Shown here: piece after piece, positions 5,870 to 10,535 of the stretch
Layout: the number at the start of each line of letters is the position of its first letter
How positions within the stretch are numbered: the stretch's first letter is position 1
Assembly (NCBI GenBank): GCA_017480485.1
Contig: JAFVAN010000052.1
Span: 1 to 10,535 of the forward strand
DNA: 10,535 nt
Source of the DNA: Ruminococcus sp.
GTDB lineage: Bacteria; Bacillota_A; Clostridia; Oscillospirales; Ruminococcaceae
Direction of reading: 5' to 3'
Position numbers and translations under genes: made by a program
Notes under the pieces: generated by a model
The model's input: the letters and a program-made list of their open reading frames with translations, nothing else
Database searches by the model: none
Told to the model about the DNA's origin: nothing

Positions 5870-6182
5870 AGAATTGCAGGTACAGTGACCGGGAGTATAT
5901 CAGATAGGCCCAGAAGCCGATGAGCGCCACGGAGCCGAGGGTCTGGACCCAGCTCAGGGCCTTGTAGGCCCGCCTGTCTATCAGCAGGCCGCCCTCCTTG
6001 GGGGACAGCAGCTGCGTGAAAAACGTGCCGAACCAATAGGACACGATGAACACGGGTATGAAGCCCAGCATCCCGTACTCGTAGGAGATGCGCTGCTTGT
6101 ATGTCAGATATGTCACATATCCCGCTCCGCCCTCTGCTGCCAGCGAGAGCACGAAGCAGATGACGCCCAAAGCCTTCCTCAT
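5868..6182 (-). CDS. Small three-TM membrane protein of unknown function
   Basis: Encodes 104 residues on the - strand. ATG at 6182-6180 is chosen because GGAGG (complement of 6189-6193) lies 6 nt upstream; a TTG two codons earlier would be too close to that site. Three hydrophobic segments are seen at about 4-27, 38-58 and 77-97. They are joined by a short basic/tyrosine-rich segment (KQRISYEYG) and a charged loop (SPKEGGLLIDRRAYK). The protein has no signal-peptidase site and no known catalytic motif. It has its own promoter (6312-6340), ribosome binding site and terminator, which argues that it is a real gene despite its size. It is convergent with the sugar importer and divergent from rny, so neighbours give little hint of function. 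The family is not recognised. Confidence 0.75.
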   Translation of the reverse strand: MRKALGVICFVLSLAAEGGAGYVTYLTYKQRISYEYGMLGFIPVFIVSYWFGTFFTQLLSPKEGGLLIDRRAYKALSWVQTLGSVALIGFWAYLIYSRSLYLQF

Positions 6183-6311
6183 GGTCAACCTCCGATAATT
6201 GCTGCCCTTGCCGCCGTGGGCGGTTCGGGGAATGCGGAAACAGTAATTTTCTCCCTGCGGGGGAGATACTTTTTACCGCCTGATATGCTGTCGTCAACAG
6301 CAGCTATATAA

Positions 6312-6340
6312 AGTTTACCACCGCTTTTAGAAATTGTCAA
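6312..6340 (-). promoter_or_regulatory. Promoter of the small membrane protein gene
   Basis: On the - strand, TTGACA (complement of 6335-6340), a 17-nt spacer and an extended -10, TGG TAAACT (hexamer 6317-6312). Transcription would start near 6305, giving a leader of about 120 nt. That leader contains a TCTCCC/GGGAGA hairpin near 6250-6265. Confidence 0.6.
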
Positions 6341-6342
6341 TA

Positions 6343-6396
6343 GGGCGGTGCCCCGCCTGGGCAAGTCGCGGGCGGTGCCCCGCCTGGGCAAGTCGC
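6343..6396 (+). repeat. 27-bp tandem duplication with internal hairpin
   Basis: Two identical 27-bp units (6343-6369 and 6370-6396) start GGGCGGTGCC and end CAAGTCGC; a further GGG follows. Each unit can fold GGCGG/CCGCC around TGCC. Perfect identity points to recent duplication. Confidence 0.8.
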
Positions 6397-6458
6397 GGGA
6401 GCACTCGCAAGCTCGTTTACTACTGTGTGAAGTTCGGGAGCTCCCTCGCGGGCGGGGC
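6377..6458. other. Long GC-rich hairpin between divergent promoters
   Basis: The 3' arm 6440-6458 (GCTCCCTCGCGGGCGGGGC) pairs with GCCCCGCC (6377-6384) and CGCGGGAGC (6394-6402), with a 9-nt interior loop and a 1-nt bulge, around a loop of about 37 nt. The other 27-bp repeat unit offers a second GCCCCGCC partner (6350-6357). It lies upstream of both predicted promoters (6312-6340 minus, 6570-6598 plus), so neither transcript would contain it. No gene is visible in 6183-6797. Confidence 0.55.
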
Positions 6459-6569
6459 TTCGGGGGTGCGTCGGGGGCCTTTGACCTTTGATATATGTTA
6501 AAAAATGACATAGTGATAAAACAGCAAAAAAGATTTTTTTACTATTTTATAAATTATACAAATTTATGC

Positions 6570-6598
6570 TTGACATTTGTGCAGAATTGTTATACAAT
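6570..6598 (+). promoter_or_regulatory. Promoter of rny
   Basis: TTGACA (6570-6575), a 17-nt spacer and TACAAT (6593-6598), with an A/T-rich UP-like stretch at 6520-6565. The predicted start is near 6605, about 190 nt before the RNase Y ATG. ATTGT (6586-6590) and ACAAT (6594-6598) form a small palindrome over the -10 that could be an operator or chance. Confidence 0.75.
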
Positions 6599-6658
6599 AT
6601 TACTATGCATAAATGTTTTTTATATTGGCACAACGGGGCCAAATTTTGGACTTGTAAG

Positions 6659-6675
6659 CTTCGGCAGCGCTGAAG
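6659..6675 (+). other. Leader hairpin upstream of rny
   Basis: CTTCGGC (6659-6665) pairs with GCTGAAG (6669-6675, one G-U) around AGC, within the long untranslated leader. The A/U-rich sequence that follows (TTATTATAGAATTATTTTTG) leaves open weak attenuation or an RNase Y cleavage zone. Confidence 0.4.
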
Positions 6676-6780
6676 GTGCCTTATTATAGAATTATTTTTG
6701 CTAACTGTATCTTTACAATTTCATATTATGTCGGCGCGGCTGTGTGCTTTTTGCCTCGGTCGGACCGACAGACAAACGAG

Positions 6781-6787
6781 AAGGAGG
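6781..6787 (+). promoter_or_regulatory. Ribosome binding site that sets the rny start
   Basis: AAGGAGG lies 10 nt before ATG 6798. It rules out the in-frame GTG at 6744, which has no Shine-Dalgarno and would put charged residues ahead of the membrane anchor. Confidence 0.85.
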
Positions 6788-6797
6788 AAAGCTATAC

Positions 6798-8366
6798 ATG
6801 ATAGGTATAGGAATCGCTATAGCCATCGCTGTAGCAACTCTTGTCGTTGGTGCTTTCGTGAGCGGTTTCATATTCTACAAGAAGGGTCAGGCTGACAGGC
6901 AGAAAACTGCCGAGGCCGCCATTGGCTCTGCAGAGAAGGAAGCCGAGCGCATTATTGAGGACGCAAAAAAGAATGCAGAGACCTTGAAGAAGGAAGCCCT
7001 CGTTGAGGCGAAGGACGAGATCCACAAGTCCCGCCAGGAAACGGAAAAGGAGCTCAAGGACAGACGCATCGAAGTCTCAAGACAGGAGCGCAGGATCAAC
7101 CAGAAGGAAGAATCTATCGACAAGAAGCTGGACAACCTTGAAAAGAAGGAGGAGGCCCTTCAGGCAAAGCTGAAATCGGCAGACGAAAAGGTCGCCGAGG
7201 CGGAGAGGATAAAGAACTCTCAGCTGGATATGCTGGAAAAGATCTCCGAATTCACCAAGGAACAGGCGAAGGAGTATCTGCTCTCGAACCTCGAGGGAGA
7301 GCTCGTTCACGAGAAGGCCGTCAAGATCAACGCCTATGAGGCGCAGATCAAGGACGAGTGCGAGGCTAAAGCAAGACAGTATATCTCGCTGGCGATCGCG
7401 CGCTGTGCTGCAGATCAGGTCTCCGAGACCGCCGTTTCCGTTGTGCCGCTGCCTAATGACGACATGAAGGGCAGGATCATCGGCCGCGAGGGACGCAACA
7501 TCCGCACCATCGAGACCCTTACAGGCGTTGACCTCATCATCGACGACACGCCCGAGGCTATCACGCTCTCGTGCTTCGATCAGGTGAGAAGGGAGATCGC
7601 CCGCATCGCTCTTGAAAAGCTCATCCAGGACGGCCGCATCCATCCCACCCGCATCGAGGAGATGGTGGACAAGGCCAGAGCCGAGGTCGAGTACAAGATC
7701 AAGCAGGAGGGCCAGAGAGCCGTTCTCGAGTGCAATGTCCACGGGCTTAACCACGAGCTGGTGAAGCTGCTGGGCCGCCTGCACTACAGAACAAGCTACC
7801 GCCAGAACGTCCTTAACCACTCTATCGAGGTCGCCCATCTTGCAGGGATGATGGCCTCTGAGCTGGGCGTAGACGCAGCGCTTGCAAGAAGAGCGGGACT
7901 GCTCCACGATATCGGCAAGGCGCTCAGCTATGAGATCGAGGGCTCTCACGTCCAGATCGGCGTAGATGTATGTAAGAAGTACAAGGAGAACGCCGAGGTG
8001 CTCCACGCCATCGAGGCACACCACGGCGACGTTGAGACAAGGACAGTCGTTGCAGCACTGGTACAGGCAGCAGACGCTATCTCTGCCGCAAGACCGGGAG
8101 CAAGAAGCGAGAACTATGAGAACTACATCAAGCGCCTGCAAAAGCTTGAGGAAATATGCACCTCTTACGACGGCGTTGAAAAATCGTTCGCTATCCAGGC
8201 GGGCCGCGAGGTAAGGATAATGATCCAGCCCGAGAAGATAAACGACGAAAAGATGGTGCTCGTTGCAAGAGAGATAGCAAAGAGAATTGAAGATGAAATG
8301 GATTACCCCGGCCAGATCAAGGTAAACCTGATCCGCGAGAGCAGGGTAGTCGAATACGCAAAATGA
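6798..8366 (+). CDS. rny: Ribonuclease Y (membrane-anchored endoribonuclease)
   Basis: This 522-residue protein has the family's usual length and order. An N-terminal membrane anchor spans residues 2-26 ([16 protein letters not shown]...FIFYKK). A long highly charged coiled coil follows at about 30-190. A KH domain is centred on [13 protein letters not shown] (about 225-237), continuing [11 protein letters not shown]. The HD phosphohydrolase domain contains [17 protein letters not shown] (His341) and LLHDIGKA, with the metal-binding pair His370-Asp371, closely matching the B. subtilis HD pair. RNase Y starts bulk mRNA decay and processes operon transcripts, including ones with stem-loops between genes, at the cytoplasmic membrane. 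The gene has its own promoter, a leader of about 190 nt and a terminator, so it is monocistronic. All key residues are present. Confidence 0.97.
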   Translation: MIGIGIAIAIAVATLVVGAFVSGFIFYKKGQADRQKTAEAAIGSAEKEAERIIEDAKKNAETLKKEALVEAKDEIHKSRQETEKELKDRRIEVSRQERRINQKEESIDKKLDNLEKKEEALQAKLKSADEKVAEAERIKNSQLDMLEKISEFTKEQAKEYLLSNLEGELVHEKAVKINAYEAQIKDECEAKARQYISLAIARCAADQVSETAVSVVPLPNDDMKGRIIGREGRNIRTIETLTGVDLIIDDTPEAITLSCFDQVRREIARIALEKLIQDGRIHPTRIEEMVDKARAEVEYKIKQEGQRAVLECNVHGLNHELVKLLGRLHYRTSYRQNVLNHSIEVAHLAGMMASELGVDAALARRAGLLHDIGKALSYEIEGSHVQIGVDVCKKYKENAEVLHAIEAHHGDVETRTVVAALVQAADAISAARPGARSENYENYIKRLQKLEEICTSYDGVEKSFAIQAGREVRIMIQPEKINDEKMVLVAREIAKRIEDEMDYPGQIKVNLIRESRVVEYAK

Positions 8367-8382
8367 TCAATGTAGCATTGAT
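8366..8382 (+). other. Small stem-loop after rny stop
   Basis: ATCAATG (8366-8372) and CATTGAT (8376-8382) form a perfect 7-bp inverted repeat around TAG. It overlaps the last base of the rny stop codon and precedes the terminator by six bases, so the 3' end carries tandem hairpins. Confidence 0.5.
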
Positions 8383-8387
8383 GAAAG

Positions 8388-8417
8388 GCGGAGCGTTGAT
8401 TGCGCTCCGCTTTTTTT
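8388..8417 (+). terminator. Intrinsic terminator of rny
   Basis: GCGGAGCG (8388-8395) and CGCTCCGC (8403-8410) pair around TTGATTG, followed by seven T residues (8411-8417), with AAAG upstream. Confidence 0.93.
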
Positions 8418-8483
8418 CTGCTAAAAGCCTTGATCAAATGTCCCTCTGTGCGGGAAAAAACACCCCAGTAAGGAGAAATTACT

Positions 8484-10031
8484 ATGGCGGATAGAAAGAC
8501 CCAAAGAAAGCACCTGTTCGGTTCCTCCGAAAAGACGGACTTCATCATGAACCTTACGGATGCGGGCACAAAAAAGCTCTGCGCCCTCTACTGCATCATC
8601 GCAATGATAATCATTGAGGCCGTGGCAATACCCTATTACCTCACCAAAAACGTCATCGACTACACAGAGCCTGTCATCGGCACCGAGATAGTGCTGAAGC
8701 ACTACGTCAGCGAGAAGGTCATCTACTGGGCCTCGGTGGCAATGTTCGGCATCGGCCTTCTTGGCCTCTGCGTTTTCATGATCGGCAAGATGAAGAACCA
8801 GTACAAGCTGGCAGACAACAAGGCTCTGCTGTGGCTTGGCGGCGTCATGATCATGAGCCTGATCTCGTCCCTGACCGCCGACGAGCTGCTCTACGCCTTC
8901 ACGGGCTATCAGGACAGGGCCGAGGGCTTTATAACCCTCATCGGCTATTACGGCTTCTTTGCGGCGGCCTTCACCGTGGTTGCGGATAACTGGCGCACAA
9001 GGCTTTGCGGCACCATAATAGGCATAGGCGCTGTCAACGCCGTTATCGGCATCCTCCAGACCGTGCCTGCCCTGAGGGGCAAGATACCCAACTGGTTCAA
9101 CACTCTCTCGAAGCCCTCGTTTTTCAACATGGCGACCTCCGAGGAGGTAGACATCCCTGCGGCCAACGGCCTTGCAATGACGCCCCACGCTCTTGCGGCC
9201 CTGTTGACGGTGAGCCTTGCGGTGGCACTGGCGGCCTTCATCTTTGCGGAGAAGCCCCTCTACAAGTGCCTCAGCGGCTGCAGCACCGTCGTTATGACCG
9301 TTGCGGGTATCCTCACAAGGACCACCACCGCTCTCATAGGCCTTGGGACTGCGGCTGTGGTGGTGTTCGTTATCGCCATCGTATATGCCGCCAAGAACAA
9401 GGGTGCCAAGGCAGAGGAGGGCTCCGAGGCCCTCGCTCCTGCAAGGAGAGTGCTCCTGCTCGGCTGCATCGGCCTTGTGGCGGTGGTCGGCACGGGCGTG
9501 ATAATGCACCTTGCGGGCGCTGTGAAGCTGGAGGACGAGTACGTAATCAGGCAGGACAGCGAGCGTATGCTGATGGTCTTCCGCCGCGAGGACGACAGTA
9601 TGTGGGTTTACCCCTATATGTGGGACGACGGTCTGTATTTCTCTGAGGACGACCCTCTGCTTGGCACAGGCCCCGACAATCTTGGCAAGATGCAGGAGCT
9701 GGGCGCCGTCATCGACCGCAGCTACAACGAGTACATCGACATTGCGGTACAGCGCGGCTGGATAACCCTTGGGCTCTATGTGGTCTTCCTGCTGATAACG
9801 GTAGTGAAGGGCTTCCGCGCTCTTGCGCTGTTTGTAAGGCGGGAGGTCAACTGGGCGGCAGCTGCGGCCATGGCGGCGGTGACAGCCTACATGGTGCAGG
9901 CCTTCTTCAACATCAGCGCCCTGACCAGCAGCCCCTTCTTCTACATTTGCGCCGGTCTTTGCTGGAGCTACTTTGCGCGGCTTTCGGTGGCTGAGAAGAA
10001 CGAGAAGAAGCGCAAGGCGCTGGAGGACTGA
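8484..10031 (+). CDS. O-antigen ligase/Wzy-like polytopic membrane protein
   Basis: Encodes 515 residues from ATG 8 nt after AAGGAG (8470-8475). About 10-12 TM segments alternate with short loops. The pattern matches the Wzy_C/WaaL-like superfamily of membrane glycopolymer polymerases and ligases. It has an early GYQDRAEGFITL segment (141-152) and a large external loop (about 345-420) with GTGPDNLG (394-401). That is followed by DRSYNEYIDIAVQRG (411-425), then a terminal TM group. Family members normally have His-Asn at the YN position; here Tyr414-Asn415 is seen. In a Gram-positive cell such a protein would polymerise or attach cell-surface glycan outside the membrane; its substrate is unknown and no glycosyltransferase genes lie beside it. 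Codons favour GCC/GGC/GCG, unlike the sugar-binding protein. No clear promoter is visible in 8418-8483, so it may depend on read-through from rny or a weak promoter. Confidence 0.82.
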   Translation: MADRKTQRKHLFGSSEKTDFIMNLTDAGTKKLCALYCIIAMIIIEAVAIPYYLTKNVIDYTEPVIGTEIVLKHYVSEKVIYWASVAMFGIGLLGLCVFMIGKMKNQYKLADNKALLWLGGVMIMSLISSLTADELLYAFTGYQDRAEGFITLIGYYGFFAAAFTVVADNWRTRLCGTIIGIGAVNAVIGILQTVPALRGKIPNWFNTLSKPSFFNMATSEEVDIPAANGLAMTPHALAALLTVSLAVALAAFIFAEKPLYKCLSGCSTVVMTVAGILTRTTTALIGLGTAAVVVFVIAIVYAAKNKGAKAEEGSEALAPARRVLLLGCIGLVAVVGTGVIMHLAGAVKLEDEYVIRQDSERMLMVFRREDDSMWVYPYMWDDGLYFSEDDPLLGTGPDNLGKMQELGAVIDRSYNEYIDIAVQRGWITLGLYVVFLLITVVKGFRALALFVRREVNWAAAAAMAAVTAYMVQAFFNISALTSSPFFYICAGLCWSYFARLSVAEKNEKKRKALED

Positions 10032-10064
10032 TTTCCCCTGCGTGTGAAGCTTGATAGATTTTTT

Positions 10065-10097
10065 GCCCCCGTCCGGCTTGGGTGGGGGCGTTTTGTT
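10065..10097 (+). terminator. Intrinsic terminator of the Wzy-like gene
   Basis: GCCCCCGTCC (10065-10074) pairs with GGGTGGGGGC (10080-10089, two G-U pairs) around GGCTT, followed by GTTTTGTTGTG. Strong stem, modest U-tract. Confidence 0.8.
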
Positions 10098-10110
10098 GTG
10101 CTGTTGGGGC

Positions 10111-10488
10111 TTCTGCTTCTCTTTTTTTCTTTGTGGTGGTCGCCGCATCTGCGCTTGTTGCGAGGGAGGAACCACAGGGACGGAGGGGTTTCTTTTGGCC
10201 TCCCCCTGTCTTCTGCTTCTCTTTTTTTCTTTGTGTTGTTCACCGCATCTGCGCTCGTTGCGAGGGAGGAACCACAGGGACGGAGGGGTTTCTTTTGGCC
10301 TCCCCCTGTCTTCTGCTTCTCTTTTTTTCTTTGTGGGTTGCGCCGCATCTGCGCTTGTTGCGAGGGAGGAACCACAGGGGCGGAGGGGTTTCTTTTGGCC
10401 TCCCCCTGTCTTCTGCTTCTCTTTTTTTCTTTGTGTTGGTCGCTGGGTCTGCGCTTGTTGCGAGGGAGGAACCACAGGGACGGAGGGG
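10111..10488. repeat. Tandem array with a 100-bp period, 3.8 copies
   Basis: Units begin TTCTGCTTCTC at 10111, 10211, 10311 and 10411, exactly 100 bp apart. The fourth loses homology after 10488. Unit offsets 1-25 and 38-78 are identical in all copies except offset 45 (C in copy 2) and offset 70 (G in copy 3). Offsets 26-37 vary strongly. Each complete unit has a T7 pyrimidine tract (offsets 11-23) and a hairpin, ACAGGG + GGAGG (64-76) with CCTCC + CCCTGT (89-99), with a 2-nt bulge. The period is not a multiple of three, so the open frames that run through it are fortuitous and the array is noncoding. Nothing else is seen in 10032-10535 apart from the terminator and the terminal inverted repeat. 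Confidence 0.9.
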
Positions 10489-10529
10489 CCCCTAAAACGC
10501 TTGCGCGCAAAAGGGGGCGGGCCCCCTCC
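10482..10529. repeat. Inverted repeat at the end of the array
   Basis: GGAGGGGCCCC (10482-10492) pairs with GGGCCCCCTCC (10519-10529) with one mismatch. It uses the GGAGG of the last unit with a new 3' partner in place of the unit's usual CCTCC half. It may continue beyond the window. Confidence 0.55.
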
Positions 10530-10535
10530 TTCCCT

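Noticed and set aside
5495..5923. Open frames on both strands across the large inverted repeat, including 5662-6297 on the - strand
   Set aside because: They arise from GC-rich repeat sequence, lack ribosome binding sites, and cross terminators and the small membrane protein gene in other frames.
6353..6391. CCGCCTGGGCAA, twice, resembling the 3' half of a ZTP (pfl) riboswitch
   Set aside because: The required upstream GTGACTGGCG-type half is absent, the match sits in a 27-bp duplication, and no purine or folate gene follows.
7077..8141. 354-residue open frame on the - strand inside rny
   Set aside because: Antisense shadow of RNase Y, whose KH and HD motifs are unmistakable on the + strand.
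8421..10475. 684-residue open frame on the - strand opposite the Wzy-like gene and array
   Set aside because: It is antisense to a gene with clear ribosome binding site, TM pattern and family motifs. Its tail crosses the 100-bp array in changing frames, as expected from stop-poor repeats. No credible start signal or domain.
10111..10488. CRISPR array
   Set aside because: Units are 100 bp, with only about 12 variable bases and no 28-37 bp repeat/spacer alternation or cas genes.
1..10535. tRNA, rRNA, tmRNA, SRP RNA or RNase P RNA genes, and transposase or integrase genes
   Set aside because: No conserved signatures of these RNAs and no recombinase-like coding region were seen on either strand.

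Overview
The window looks like a chromosomal segment from an anaerobic Gram-positive Firmicute, most likely Ruminococcus or a close Oscillospiraceae relative. This rests on strong AGGAGG-type ribosome binding sites, a LacI-type regulator next to a CUT1 sugar importer that lacks its own ATPase, a Firmicute-type RNase Y, and GC-rich hairpin repeats between genes. The genus is inferred from style, not proven.

Layout. (1) Positions 2-529 hold the 3' end of an acidic, proline/lysine-rich gene of unknown function that runs off the left edge. (2) 530-945 is a regulatory gap. It holds four AAACGYTTRAA sites, one good sigma-A promoter, a pair of GC-rich hairpins and an 11-bp direct repeat. (3) 946-5454 is a sugar-uptake locus on the + strand: LacI-family regulator (TTG start), lipoprotein solute-binding protein, and two inner-membrane permeases. 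A hairpin/U-tract sits between the binding protein and the permeases, and a strong terminator closes the locus. No ATPase is encoded, so the importer probably uses a shared MsmK/MsmX-type ATPase from elsewhere. (4) 5491-5855, between two convergent terminators, is a near-symmetric imperfect inverted repeat of about 365 bp. Its two arms are diverged copies of one element, and each copy contains a hairpin with paired (compensatory) changes. (5) 5868-6182 on the - strand encodes a 104-residue three-TM membrane protein of unknown function, with its own promoter at 6312-6340. (6) 6343-6458, between divergent promoters, holds a 27-bp tandem duplication and a long GC-rich hairpin. (7) 6798-8366 is rny (RNase Y) with a near-consensus promoter and a leader of about 190 nt. 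(8) 8484-10031 is an O-antigen-ligase/Wzy-like polytopic membrane protein in which the usual loop histidine appears to be tyrosine. (9) 10111-10488 is a tandem array with a period of exactly 100 bp (3.8 copies). Apart from two single-base changes, the copies differ only in a 12-nt window. A long inverted repeat ends the window.

How it works together. The regulator probably represses its own promoter, and perhaps the importer genes, through operators around the start site. The internal hairpin would let the binding protein be made in excess over the permeases. rny and the Wzy-like gene are separated by a terminator and look functionally independent of the sugar locus. The least explained features are the three intergenic repeat systems. 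Two of them (5491-5855 and 10111-10488) begin directly after, or within a few bases of, intrinsic terminators.
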